Assembly (NCBI GenBank): GCA_000169075.1
Contig: AAVT01000008.1
Span: 62,001-126,000, forward strand
Source: a marine gamma proteobacterium HTCC2143
GTDB lineage: Bacteria > Pseudomonadota > Gammaproteobacteria > Pseudomonadales > Dasaniaceae
Direction of reading: 5' to 3'
DNA length: 64,000 nt
The notes beneath the pieces are model-generated. The model saw only the letters and a program-made list of their open reading frames with translations. It was not told the origin of the DNA and searched no databases. Shown here in pieces: positions 43,562-52,501 of the stretch (its first letter is position 1; every line of letters starts with the position of its first letter). The translations under genes and the position numbers were made by a program.

Positions 43562-44485
43562 TCAAGACCGATCAGCATAACGTGGTAATACCTCACTAAT
43601 AAACAACCGCGTTTGCTCTCGCATCTCTGCGGTGGTGTTTGCGATAGGCAACATAACGAACTTCGAGCAACCCGCCGCAATATAGTCCTCGATTCGTTGG
43701 TGAACATCGTTCACGCTGCCAGCGACCATAAAATCTGCAGGATCTTTTTTCAGCCGAGCCGCTAATGCATTCTTAGCTTGTTGCGCAGATCGCTCGTTGG
43801 GGTCGCCAATTCTGAATGAAAAAGTAGCGCCGTAGTGATCTTCTTCTATTCGCCGCCCTGTAATGAGGAGCGCCTGTTTAATGCCTGCTACCATGACTGC
43901 AGCTTGATCTGGGGAATCCAGTCCACCCAACCACCCCGTGCCGAAAGTTGCAGCCCTTCGCATAGCAACTGCGCTGGAGCCACCAACCCACAGAGGAATA
44001 TGCTGATTGTTAGGTTTGGGGGAAATACTCGCTCTTTCGTATTGGAAAAACTCACCCTTGAAATTGACATCATCCTGATCCCACAACTGGCGAACCAGTG
44101 CTAAAGCCTCGTTGGCTTTTTTACCCCGTCGGCTGGTCGCTGTTCCAGTCGCGCTGAAGTCCTGACCCAAAGCACTCCCCAAACCAAAAGCAGGAAGCAG
44201 TCGACCACTACTCAGGAAGTCGATCGTAGCGCATTGTTTAGCCACTAATAATGGATCACGGAGGGCAATTGACGCGACATTCATCCCAAATCGAATAGTG
44301 TCCGTCGCTCCAGCTAAGGCAGCCATCGTCGACAAACATTCAAGCATCGGCTGCTTGGAGATTAAGCGATCTGACTGCCAGATAGAATCCACTCCACCGG
44401 ATTCACATTGCTCCACCCAGCGCCAATAGTCTTGTGCGTTATCAAAAGGAAATCTAGCAAGCCCCAAACCTAAACCGATCGCCAC
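43562..44485 (-). CDS. Luciferase-like (LLM class) flavin-dependent oxidoreductase
   Basis: TIM-barrel FMN- or F420-dependent oxidoreductase of 307 residues. Typical features are GVDSIWQSDRLISKQPMLEC, FGMNVASIALRDPLLVAKQCATIDFLSSGRLLPAFGLGS and PLWVGGSSAVAMRRAATFGTGW. The start is GTG with AGGGG seven bases upstream. It converges on the RIO kinase gene with 22 bases between stops. The substrate is unknown; a second, distinct LLM protein lies at 52502-53500. Confidence 0.87.
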   Translation of the reverse strand: MAIGLGLGLARFPFDNAQDYWRWVEQCESGGVDSIWQSDRLISKQPMLECLSTMAALAGATDTIRFGMNVASIALRDPLLVAKQCATIDFLSSGRLLPAFGLGSALGQDFSATGTATSRRGKKANEALALVRQLWDQDDVNFKGEFFQYERASISPKPNNQHIPLWVGGSSAVAMRRAATFGTGWLGGLDSPDQAAVMVAGIKQALLITGRRIEEDHYGATFSFRIGDPNERSAQQAKNALAARLKKDPADFMVAGSVNDVHQRIEDYIAAGCSKFVMLPIANTTAEMREQTRLFISEVLPRYADRS

Positions 44486-44530
44486 GGTAGTACCCCTGGA
44501 TTCTAAAAATCTTAGTTATAGACCGACATT

Positions 44531-45271
44531 CTACGACGAGGCTGTCCGACGGGATAGTCTTTGCAAAGTGAAAATTAACTTGTCGAGCTGTTTTTGAGAA
44601 GGCCGCGGCAAGTTATCAAATCTTGCACCAATAACAGTACAGCGGTGCGGAGGCTTTCGATATTCATAACTTTTAACCTCAAGATTACAGCTCAGCATAT
44701 CGCCATCCGGCAAAGTAAACTTAGCGTCTTCTAAGTTACGGTTAGACGCCAACCGTTCGCTGATATTTTTATCAACACTGAAACTAACTCCAGATGAAGA
44801 CAAATTGATAATGCGACACATCGCCATATCGCCACCCGACAGATTAATTCTCAAAAGAGTGTTCATGTCGTTATGCACCGCTACCCGAAATTATTCTCTC
44901 CGTTGGTTCGCCTTTATTTTTTTCGACAGGGCATTTCGATAAGCTGGCGAGCCGTCGAGCATTTCAATTGATCCTACAACACTAACAAATCTTATCGGCA
45001 AACCCTTGCCGGTGGACATGATTTCAATATTCTCTCCCGGTATTATGACGATATCAGCATGCATAGGAAAAAACTCATCAATCAACAATGATTGACTGTC
45101 GGGATCTACTTTGAGAATAAGACTTTGAAAAGAACAATCAATGCGATTGATGAATCGAACGTTAACAAAGGTATGTTTTAGGCCGAGTTCCTGCAATCTC
45201 ATCAAAGTTTCAGGTTTTATGGCTGAGTCTTCGGCAACAGGCTGGGATCCTGAACTGAACAACATCGCCAT
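44531..45271 (-). pseudogene. YcgR-like PilZ c-di-GMP receptor interrupted by an in-frame stop
   Basis: One reading frame encodes a YcgR-type protein: an N-terminal flagellar-brake-like domain from ATG 45271 (MAMLFSS..., with DCSFQSLILKVDPDSQSLLIDEFFP) and a C-terminal PilZ domain (RIINLSSSGVSFSV, CTVIGARFDNLP). A TAA at 44893-44891 splits it. Read across the stop, the frame continues without shift as QRRE-stop-FRVAVH, so the stop replaces the residue after RRE in the RRxxxR c-di-GMP-binding motif, usually Tyr or Phe; TAT or TAC to TAA is one substitution. A downstream GTG at 44878 gives a PilZ fragment lacking this motif. It is either a recent pseudogene, a read-through gene or a sequence error. 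Confidence 0.75.
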
Positions 45272-45585
45272 AACACCACGATTTTTTACCGTTGGTACAT
45301 TCGCCACAATGACTACCTCCAATAAATGCCAATTGAGTCTCTGCCAGCAGCGATGATCCATCGGAATGAACGAGTTTGAGCCAATCCGATATAAACTGAT
45401 GCCTTGTCGGTTGCCAGCACCATGGCGCCTGCAAACATTCAGCCCGCGCGCCATAGACTAGTAGCTCACTACCTGTGTGTTTACCACAACTGGCCACAAC
45501 TATTCACAATTGCTACAAGAAAGTAGATACTTCCTCTGACCAGTAATTCGTGTCGCAATTATAAAGGCCAGTCCAAGGATCCCCC
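45272..45585. other. Intergenic region between YcgR-like and reductase genes
   Basis: About 310 bases between divergent genes; the YcgR frame stays open up to 45454 but without a ribosome site or domain match. A direct repeat CCACAACT occurs at 45484-45491 and 45494-45501, exactly ten bases apart. Nothing else is recognised. Confidence 0.4.
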
Positions 45586-46779
45586 ATGCGCATATTTTTA
45601 TCGATAATTGTTACTTTCATCATTTTTACCGGCCTCAGCATTTACTATTTCAATCTGCCGGAGCCCGTCGCGACAACACCGCCACCACTAACACCAGCGG
45701 AACTTGATAAGCTACCAACAGACCGTAAAGGCCAAGTATTAATCTATGGCGCCTACGGATACACCGGTGCAGGAATCTCACAATTAGCAGCAGACTATGG
45801 TATTAGGCCGGTGCTGGCGGGCCGCAATGAAAGTAAACTTAAACCACTAGCGGACGCATTGGGATACGATTACATCGTACTATCGCTGGAAAGTAATCAT
45901 GATAATCTGGTGACTGTTCTAAAACATTTTGAAATTGTCCTGCACATCGCAGGGCCCTACACTTATACCTCTAAACCAATGATTGATGCCGCCGTTATCA
46001 CCGGCACGCATTATTTGGATTTAACCGGCGAGATTCATGTTATTCAGGCGCAGCTTGATCGCGATGAAGAGTTCAAACAGGCGGGTATTATGGTAATGCC
46101 GTCGGTCGGTTATGACGTTGTGCCAACAGACTGCCTCAACTTGTATGTGGCGAATCAAATTGAAAATCCGACCAAGCTCACTGTTTTAATGAACGGGAAC
46201 TACAATACCGTTGAAGGCGCAGGTGCCAGCAGGGGGACAGCTAAATCAGGCGTGGAGATTTTATCACGCCCACTACTCAGCCGCGAAAACGGGAAAATGG
46301 TTCAGATTTCACAACCAAAAATGATCAAAAGAATCGAAGATGGAAGGGAGCAAACACTGATACAAATTCCCTGGGCTGACATGGTGACAAGTTACGTTAG
46401 TACAGGAATTCCCAACATAGAAATTTATCAAGTGCAAGAAGGCGAGGTGCCATCGTGGTTCCCAGTACTTGCCCAATACCGTTTTGGCCGTCGACTTTTG
46501 TCGTGGTTAATCGACAACTACCTTCCAGAAGGTCCACCGCCGGAAGCCCAGCAAAGCCGACAAACGCAGATTAGATCAACTGCAACCAACGATAACGGCG
46601 ATACTGCGACGGCCGAGATGATTACCCCGGAGGCCTATTTGCTCACTTTTCACAGCACACTGATTATCGCTAAACGGGTACTCGATGGAAACTGGGAGCC
46701 CGGTTTCCAAACCGTTGCTCAAGTCTATGGTCCCGATCTAGCGCTGGAAGTCCCCGGGGTATCGCGCGTCGATTTGTAG
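45586..46779 (+). CDS. Saccharopine-dehydrogenase-like NAD(P)-binding protein
   Basis: Protein of 397 residues with an N-terminal membrane helix (about 3-22) and then a Rossmann domain opening with VLIYGAYGYTGAGISQLAAD. The sequence VLAGRNESKLKPLADALG and HYLDLTGEIHVIQAQ place it in the saccharopine dehydrogenase-like group that also holds trans-acting enoyl reductases. The C-terminal part (VAQVYGPDLALEVPGVSRVDL) fits. It is probably membrane-anchored, acting on lipid- or polyketide-like substrates, but this is unproven. AAGGA precedes the ATG. It converges on the following FAD gene. Confidence 0.82.
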   Translation: MRIFLSIIVTFIIFTGLSIYYFNLPEPVATTPPPLTPAELDKLPTDRKGQVLIYGAYGYTGAGISQLAADYGIRPVLAGRNESKLKPLADALGYDYIVLSLESNHDNLVTVLKHFEIVLHIAGPYTYTSKPMIDAAVITGTHYLDLTGEIHVIQAQLDRDEEFKQAGIMVMPSVGYDVVPTDCLNLYVANQIENPTKLTVLMNGNYNTVEGAGASRGTAKSGVEILSRPLLSRENGKMVQISQPKMIKRIEDGREQTLIQIPWADMVTSYVSTGIPNIEIYQVQEGEVPSWFPVLAQYRFGRRLLSWLIDNYLPEGPPPEAQQSRQTQIRSTATNDNGDTATAEMITPEAYLLTFHSTLIIAKRVLDGNWEPGFQTVAQVYGPDLALEVPGVSRVDL

Positions 46780-46819
46780 CTATCTATCGGACACAAGGGT
46801 TCGCCGCTATTGGCCGGCC

Positions 46820-48301
46820 CTAAGCAGTCTTCCGCACATCGGCGAAGTTCTCCAATCCCGTTAGCATTTCATCGCGATTGGGACCGTTGACAATTCGAGC
46901 CGCTGCATTTTTCTTTCTACCGCGCAGCATATAACGATAAACTGTGTGCCGAATTCGTTTATCTTGTAAAAAATCACCCGGCTTTTCCAGTAGATGAAAG
47001 GTCTGTAAAAAACCCCGAAGCACATGGATTTCATTTTGAATGGCCGCTGCCATGGCGTCGCCAAAAGCGACGGCAAACCATTTTTTGAAACCGTCGGATT
47101 TCTCTACGAGTTCACCAGCCATGATCGCAGCCGACTGCTTAATGGCTTTTTTATCCTCGTCGAGGCTTGCTTTAAAAATTGGGCGAATTTCTTCAGTAGT
47201 TCGAGCGTCGAAGGTCAGTGCGCGCTGCACTGGCGAGGGGTCAGACGCAATTACGTCGGCCAATAGATGCGCATGCTGCATGCCGATACTGCACCCTCTT
47301 CCATACAGTGGATTGGTGCGCACAGAGGCGTCTCCCACGGCAAAAAAGTTTAAGGCAACCGGCTTTTCATTTTGAATATAGTGACGCCAGACCGCATGAA
47401 TATCACCAAACCCAAAAGAGTCTGTCGTTGCTAGCGATACGTCTTCGCGAACCCATGGCTGCAAACCCGGGATGTTCAAACATATTTCATCAAACTGCTC
47501 AGCATTATTGACGGCCTTGCGCAATGCAATTTCAGCGGCGGGAACACAAATAATAATTGAAAAATTACCATCCTCACACTTAAATAAACCGTACTTCAAA
47601 TACCCCAAATCACCCGCTGGCCGCTCAGGTCCATCCGCTGATGGCTCTGCTACACCCGGTTTCAGTTTATAGTGTCGGGTAAAGTAGACAATTTCGGCGT
47701 CATCTTTTTCTTCTTCTATTTCATGCCCCAGCGCTTTGAACCAACCGGGAAACTTTGTCGTTCGACCACTAGCATCAATCACAATATCAGCAAAAAATGT
47801 GGTATCTCCTAATTGTAGCCCGGTAACTTTAAGATCGTCACTTTGATCATCAACCACAAAGCCCGTCACTGCTTTCCCGCTGATAATGTTTATATTCTGC
47901 TGTCTTTCAACATAACGTCGCAGCACCGTTTCTATGGTGGCGCGCCTACACATCAATATCCACAATCGCTCGTCGCCGGGCTCTGGCGTATATTTGCGGC
48001 GAAGATCAGGAGGAATCATCTGTTCAAACTCAACCCGTAAAGCGCCAGCGCTAGTAAAGTCGTCGAGTAAATCTGGGTAATTATCCTGAATCAAATTACA
48101 CATGAGTCCCAGAAACGCATGAGGATGACGAAATTGTCCTGCGCCCTTTCTATCCCAGTCGAAAAATGCGGCGTCACCCCCTCCCGCTGGAGGAGGATTA
48201 TCGCGTTCAAACAGCGTAACTTGATAACCCTTTCGCATAAGCGCCAAAGACGCACCAAGCCCACAAATACCCGCACCTACAATGGCAATTTTCCCAGTCA
48301 T
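46820..48301 (-). CDS. FAD-dependent monooxygenase/oxidoreductase
   Basis: Protein of 493 residues with the FAD-binding motif IVGAGICGLGASLALMRKG at the N-terminus, then RRATIETVLRRYVE, IDASGRTTKFPGWF and a GD motif (FFAVGDASVRTNPLYGRGCS) that binds FAD ribityl. This order is typical of class A flavin monooxygenases and geranylgeranyl-reductase-like enzymes. Substrate unknown. The ATG has GGTGGAAAG upstream. It is read on the minus strand, followed in the genome upstream by the DsbA-like gene 39 bases away, so the two may be co-transcribed. Confidence 0.85.
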   Translation of the reverse strand: MTGKIAIVGAGICGLGASLALMRKGYQVTLFERDNPPPAGGGDAAFFDWDRKGAGQFRHPHAFLGLMCNLIQDNYPDLLDDFTSAGALRVEFEQMIPPDLRRKYTPEPGDERLWILMCRRATIETVLRRYVERQQNINIISGKAVTGFVVDDQSDDLKVTGLQLGDTTFFADIVIDASGRTTKFPGWFKALGHEIEEEKDDAEIVYFTRHYKLKPGVAEPSADGPERPAGDLGYLKYGLFKCEDGNFSIIICVPAAEIALRKAVNNAEQFDEICLNIPGLQPWVREDVSLATTDSFGFGDIHAVWRHYIQNEKPVALNFFAVGDASVRTNPLYGRGCSIGMQHAHLLADVIASDPSPVQRALTFDARTTEEIRPIFKASLDEDKKAIKQSAAIMAGELVEKSDGFKKWFAVAFGDAMAAAIQNEIHVLRGFLQTFHLLEKPGDFLQDKRIRHTVYRYMLRGRKKNAAARIVNGPNRDEMLTGLENFADVRKTA

Positions 48302-48340
48302 CGTGTTCTTTCCACCTCACTTTTCTAGTGATTCCACTGA

Positions 48341-49012
48341 TTATTCAACACTTTCTTTGTGCCAAATTTTTCTCAAATATCGAATGAACGTTTCACTTTC
48401 TTGCGCTCCAGGCACACTGTATTTTTCGTTGAAAACAAATACCGGCACTGAATAAACATCTTGCTCGATCCAGTGTTGCTGCTCTGCTCGCACATCCTTC
48501 GAATGACGTTGATCAGTAATTACTTCCAGTGCCAGCTTTTTATTCAGACCTACTTTCGACGCAGTGGCGGCCAAAACTTCAAGATCACTGACGTCCTCCC
48601 CGTTAGAAAAAAAGGCTTCAAATAGGGCAAGCTTTAATTCTGTTTGTCGTCCCTGGCCTGCCGCCCAATATAACAGCTGATGTGCGCTGAACGTATTAAC
48701 CATTCTTAACCCAGCGGAGTAATCAAACCTAAAACCCAAGGAATCTCCCAGCGCAATTAACCGCTCTCTTGCTCCTCCATTGTGCTGTGACGTGTTTCCA
48801 TATTTTTCTGCCAAATGCTCTCTTAGACCTTGGCCCTCAGGAGGCATAGCCGGATTGAGCTCAAATGGATGCCAGTGGAACTCAACATCAAATGCTCCTG
48901 GCATAGCCTCAAGCGCCTTTGACAGCTGCCTAAATCCGACAATACACCAAGGACACACAACATCCGAGACGATATCGACACGTAGTGGCAGGGGTTGAGA
49001 CGTTGGATCCAT
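48341..49012 (-). CDS. DsbA-family thiol oxidoreductase (FrnE-like)
   Basis: Cytosolic thioredoxin-fold protein of 223 residues. The redox motif CPWC is at 20-23 (IVSDVVCPWCIVGF), followed by FHWHPFELNPAMPPEG, FDYSAGLRMVNTFSAHQLL and VYSVPVFVFNEKYSVPGAQ (the cis-Pro loop), all standard for the FrnE/DsbA-like group that includes 2-hydroxychromene-2-carboxylate isomerases. No signal peptide. ATG at 49012 is preferred, with GGAG five bases upstream; the frame is open to 49063. It probably works on cytosolic thiols or glutathione conjugates. Confidence 0.88.
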   Translation of the reverse strand: MDPTSQPLPLRVDIVSDVVCPWCIVGFRQLSKALEAMPGAFDVEFHWHPFELNPAMPPEGQGLREHLAEKYGNTSQHNGGARERLIALGDSLGFRFDYSAGLRMVNTFSAHQLLYWAAGQGRQTELKLALFEAFFSNGEDVSDLEVLAATASKVGLNKKLALEVITDQRHSKDVRAEQQHWIEQDVYSVPVFVFNEKYSVPGAQESETFIRYLRKIWHKESVE

Positions 49013-49125
49013 TGCAACTCCGAGATAATTGCAGCTTTGACGTGGTAATATTAGGCTGATCATAACGCCTTCACAGACATATTTACAAATAGGGCAAAAG
49101 TATTAAAACACTCGTCAAACGCTAC

Positions 49126-49473
49126 TTGCTCATGGCAACCGGCTGGATAAGCCTCTCATTAGGCATCATTGGTGCATTCCTCCCCCTATTGCCTACAACA
49201 CCGTTTATCCTGTTATCGGCCTGGTGTTTTGCGCGCTCATCAGAGCGCTTCCACAGCTGGCTGCTTGCCAACAAATATTTCGGGCAAATGATTAATGACT
49301 GGGAAACTGGTCGAGGGCTTTCCCGCAAGATTAGAGCGAGAGCACTTATTTTGTCTTGGTTCAGTCTCAGTTTTTCTATGTTTGTCATTTATCAGTGGTG
49401 GGGCATCGTTATTCTGGGCACCGTAGGAATCTTACTAACGCTTTATTTGTACAAACTACCTGTTTACGATTAA
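49126..49473 (+). CDS. YbaN-like (DUF454) inner-membrane protein
   Basis: Small membrane protein of about 115 residues with the DUF454 signature: GIIGAFLPLLPTTPFILLSAWCFARSSERFHSWL near the N-terminus, then two C-terminal hydrophobic helices. Function is unknown. The start is uncertain: TTG at 49126 has no ribosome site, while an in-frame ATT at 49102 lies seven bases after AGGG (49091-49094) and would add eight residues (M-K-T-L-V-K-R-Y), giving the basic N-terminus common in the family. A TAG at 49090 bounds the frame and no canonical start lies between it and 49126. Divergent from the DsbA gene. Confidence 0.85.
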   Translation: MLMATGWISLSLGIIGAFLPLLPTTPFILLSAWCFARSSERFHSWLLANKYFGQMINDWETGRGLSRKIRARALILSWFSLSFSMFVIYQWWGIVILGTVGILLTLYLYKLPVYD

Positions 49474-49510
49474 TCTACTGATAAACCAACAATAAAACTT
49501 GGGGTACTTC

Positions 49511-50275
49511 ATGAATTTAACCAGCAAAGTCGCCGTCGTCACAGGCTCATCATCCGGTGTTGGTGCAGCGACTGCGCGACTGCTAGCCAGTAAAGGCTGT
49601 CATGTTGTTATCAATTATTCCAACAGTAGTGACGCCGCCCAAAAAGTTGCACTGGATTGCCAACATTTTGGCGTCGAAACATTGGTCTGCCAAGCGGATG
49701 TCTCTGACGATGATGCCTGCAAGGGGCTAGCAGCAAAGGCCATCGCAAAATGGGGCCGGATCGACATTCTCATTAACAATGCGGGCACTACAAAATTTGT
49801 GCCCCACCATCAGCTGGATGGCTTGGACAAAAATGATTTTTTTGCGCTTTACGGTGTCAATGTTGTGGGTCCCTACCAAATGCTACGCGCTTGCGAATTT
49901 GCCCTACGCGCTAGCGGTGACGCAGCCGTCGTAAATGTCTCGTCAATTGCCGGAGTACGCGGGATTGGCAGCTCAATCGCTTATGCCGCATCAAAGGGGG
50001 CGCTATTAACAATGACCCAATCATTAGCCCGTGTTATGGGTCCCGAAATCCGGGTCAATGCCGTGTGTCCCGGTTTTATTCAGGGTGAATGGCTTGAACA
50101 GGGTATTGGTGCTGAAAACTACCAAAAAATTAAAAATAGCCTTGAAGAATCCGCTCCGTTGAAGAAAACCTGCACCGCTGAAAGTGTTGCCGAGTCAATC
50201 GTTAACTTCGTTGAGGGCCACTCTATCGTAACGGGCCAGCACATCATCCTTGATGGTGGTCAGTCCTTAATGTAA
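49511..50275 (+). CDS. SDR-family oxidoreductase (FabG-like)
   Basis: NAD(P)-dependent short-chain dehydrogenase of 254 residues. The cofactor motif TGSSSGVG, the NNAG motif, Ser in VNVSSIAGV and the YxxxK pair in IAYAASKGAL are all intact, as is the FabG-type end GQHIILDGGQSL. The ATG at 49511 follows GGGG. It lies 37 bases after the YbaN gene on the same strand. The substrate is unknown; a 3-oxoacyl or sugar-like alcohol is plausible. Confidence 0.88.
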   Translation: MNLTSKVAVVTGSSSGVGAATARLLASKGCHVVINYSNSSDAAQKVALDCQHFGVETLVCQADVSDDDACKGLAAKAIAKWGRIDILINNAGTTKFVPHHQLDGLDKNDFFALYGVNVVGPYQMLRACEFALRASGDAAVVNVSSIAGVRGIGSSIAYAASKGALLTMTQSLARVMGPEIRVNAVCPGFIQGEWLEQGIGAENYQKIKNSLEESAPLKKTCTAESVAESIVNFVEGHSIVTGQHIILDGGQSLM

Positions 50276-50280
50276 CGTTA

Positions 50281-50313
50281 ACGGCTATACAGTTTGATCA
50301 CTGTTTTAGCCGT
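50281..50313. terminator. Imperfect hairpin between convergent genes
   Basis: ACGGCTA (50281-50287) pairs with TAGCCGT (50307-50313), and ACAGT with ACTGT inside, with small internal bulges and a TTGATC loop. It lies six bases after the SDR stop, between convergent genes, but no T-run follows. Likely a transcript end; weakly supported. Confidence 0.4.
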
Positions 50314-50371
50314 CTGCTAGCAGCAGCCCCAACTCAGTGGCAGAGTATTATCTACCTGCATTGAATGGGTG

Positions 50372-51445
50372 CTAATCCTTAACAAATCCTTTCCAGCTAC
50401 TCATATAATTAATGAAGGCCTCTCCCAATCCTTCGAGCCTCAAGTGATCAGCGGACACCGGGTTCTTGATGGGTTGAAATTGCGGATCGTTCTTCATTTG
50501 GTCAGGAAAATCGTGGTGAAGAATTGCCGCTCTACCCAACATAACAAAATCGACATTTAGGTCAAGACACTGCTGCGCTTCAGCAGGCGTGCGAATACTG
50601 CCAGCAAACCCCAGCTTTGTAGCACCACGGTCTAACTCCGTAAAATAAGAAGCCAGACTGCGACCTTGAAATTCTTCTTCTGCAGGCTCCTTAAAAACAT
50701 TCCACAGCGACATATCTAAAAAATCGATGGACCCCGCTGACATAAGTTGCTGCGAAAGCTCTAGAATTTCAGCCAACTTCACATCAAAGCGCTCCGGCGA
50801 AAGTCTCACACCAAGGACAAAATCAGGACTGCAACGCTCGCGTATACCGGCGATGATATCCATGAGAATCCGCGATCTGTTTTCCAGCGAGCCGCCGTAC
50901 TGATCACTGCGCTGGTTAATTGTCGGGCTTAGAAATTGACAGAGAATATAGCCATGGGCACCATGCAGTTCTACACCTTCAAAGCCAGCCGCTTCTGCCC
51001 GCTGGGCAGCGGTGATAAAATCTTCTGCTAGCTGCTCCACCTCTTTTGTCGAAAGGCCACGAGAGCCAGTCTCACTGTGATCTGATGGACAGACAGGACG
51101 ATCATTTATCAGCTCGCCCGGGGTGCGCATCCCCGCGTGATGCAGCTGCACTATCGAAAGACTATTCTCTGCCTTTATGCCACTAGCAAGCCGCGTCAGC
51201 CCCTCAAGATGATCGTCAGAAAAAATTCCTAATTGACCCGGAAATCCTTGTCCAACCGCCTGCACGTGGGCGGCACATGTCATCGTCATAGCAAAGCCGC
51301 CTTTCGCTCTCATCGTCAACCACTGATATTCATCGTCGGATAAACGGCCATCAGCATAGCTTTGAGTATTGGTTAAGGGAGCCAGAAAAAAACGATTCTT
51401 TATGGTGCTTTTTCCCAGTGAAATTGGTTCAAACAGGTTTGACAT
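50372..51445 (-). CDS. NADH:flavin oxidoreductase (Old Yellow Enzyme family)
   Basis: FMN-dependent ene-reductase-like TIM-barrel protein of 357 residues. Characteristic parts are NRFFLAPLTNTQSYADGRLSDD, VQLHHAGMRTPG, the substrate-site AAGFEGVELHGAHGYILCQFLSPTINQR (here given by its ends) and QYGGSLENRSRI. The HGAHGYL-like stretch marks the family. It should reduce activated double bonds. The ATG has GAGG nine bases upstream. It starts a minus-strand run with the dienelactone hydrolase-like gene 93 bases away on the same strand. Confidence 0.88.
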   Translation of the reverse strand: MSNLFEPISLGKSTIKNRFFLAPLTNTQSYADGRLSDDEYQWLTMRAKGGFAMTMTCAAHVQAVGQGFPGQLGIFSDDHLEGLTRLASGIKAENSLSIVQLHHAGMRTPGELINDRPVCPSDHSETGSRGLSTKEVEQLAEDFITAAQRAEAAGFEGVELHGAHGYILCQFLSPTINQRSDQYGGSLENRSRILMDIIAGIRERCSPDFVLGVRLSPERFDVKLAEILELSQQLMSAGSIDFLDMSLWNVFKEPAEEEFQGRSLASYFTELDRGATKLGFAGSIRTPAEAQQCLDLNVDFVMLGRAAILHHDFPDQMKNDPQFQPIKNPVSADHLRLEGLGEAFINYMSSWKGFVKD

Positions 51446-51538
51446 TCTCAGTTACCTCAAAATTTTTCATGTGTTTATCGATTTATTCAACGTCCCGATC
51501 CATCTTTTTTGTGCGTCGCAGATACTACCAATCTGATA

Positions 51539-52417
51539 CTAGCCAAGTGCTGTATCGAACAATGCTAACAATCTCGACCAGGCGCGCTCAGCCTGAAATT
51601 CATTATAAACGCTGGAATCCGGCGGACACCAACCATGCAGCGCACCTTCATAGACCTCAATTTCAGCGGGCAAACCCGCTTTGTCATAACTATCTTGCAG
51701 CACTACTTTTGCATCAGGATCTCGCTCATCATCATTAGCCGCAATAGCAAATAAAAAATGCGCGTTCATCTTCGGCACCATCAAATGGGGGCTATCTGTT
51801 TTATCGGTAACTAGTCTTGCGCCGTGAAACGACGCACCCGCACCAATCCGCTGTGGAATAGCCGCAGCAGTTATCATGGTAAAAGGGCCGCCCATACAGT
51901 AACCGGCAGTGCCAATTTTTCGTTCAGTATCCACAGATGTATGTTGATCGAGGAAGCTGACAAAAGCGTGGGCATCGATAGTCGTAGTATCCGCGGATAA
52001 TGCCATCGCCATGGGTAAAATCTTGTTGCGAGTGGCCTCATCTTGAAAACTTGCTCCGTCGGGAACAATGGGCGCCGCCGCCGCCCTGTAGTAAGGATTT
52101 ACCACCAATACTGAATAACCGGATTCGGCCAGGCGCTTGCCCATCAGCCGCAATGAGGTGCGTAAACCCAATATGTCCGGCCAAATAATAACCGCTGCAT
52201 GTTTCCCGGCTGTGGGATGAATCAACACACAATCCGCCACCCCATCCGCGGTTTTAACGCTGACATTGCTTTCGACAACAGCCATAGCGTTCGCTATCTT
52301 GGGCAACATCATCGTCAGTGCAGTACCGGCAGTTAATGCATTAAATTGTCGCCGTGAAAGTGTCCCATCATTCTGTCGATATTGATCATTGTCGTTAACC
52401 GTATCTTCATCGCACAT
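51539..52417 (-). CDS. Dienelactone-hydrolase-family protein with Tat signal
   Basis: Alpha/beta hydrolase of 292 residues. The N-terminus has a twin-arginine signal (LSRRQFNALTAGTALTMMLP), so the folded protein should be exported to the periplasm. The nucleophile is Cys174 in GTAGYCMGGPF, as in dienelactone hydrolase; the catalytic His lies in GALHGWCPPDS near the C-terminus. DLH opens lactone rings in aromatic catabolism, though exported members are less studied. It lies between the ene-reductase and the LLM gene, all on the minus strand. Confidence 0.86.
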   Translation of the reverse strand: MCDEDTVNDNDQYRQNDGTLSRRQFNALTAGTALTMMLPKIANAMAVVESNVSVKTADGVADCVLIHPTAGKHAAVIIWPDILGLRTSLRLMGKRLAESGYSVLVVNPYYRAAAAPIVPDGASFQDEATRNKILPMAMALSADTTTIDAHAFVSFLDQHTSVDTERKIGTAGYCMGGPFTMITAAAIPQRIGAGASFHGARLVTDKTDSPHLMVPKMNAHFLFAIAANDDERDPDAKVVLQDSYDKAGLPAEIEVYEGALHGWCPPDSSVYNEFQAERAWSRLLALFDTALG

Positions 52418-52501
52418 CGAGCAACACCCCTTATTCAGACTAATATTGCACTCTTATCTCGCATCGATTCTTTCGCAAAACAAGGTGCCTACAATGTCGC
52501 A

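Noticed and set aside
45210..45497. Minus-strand ORF of 95 codons ahead of the YcgR-like gene
   Set aside because: Cysteine- and tryptophan-rich composition typical of a shadow frame; overlaps the true gene.
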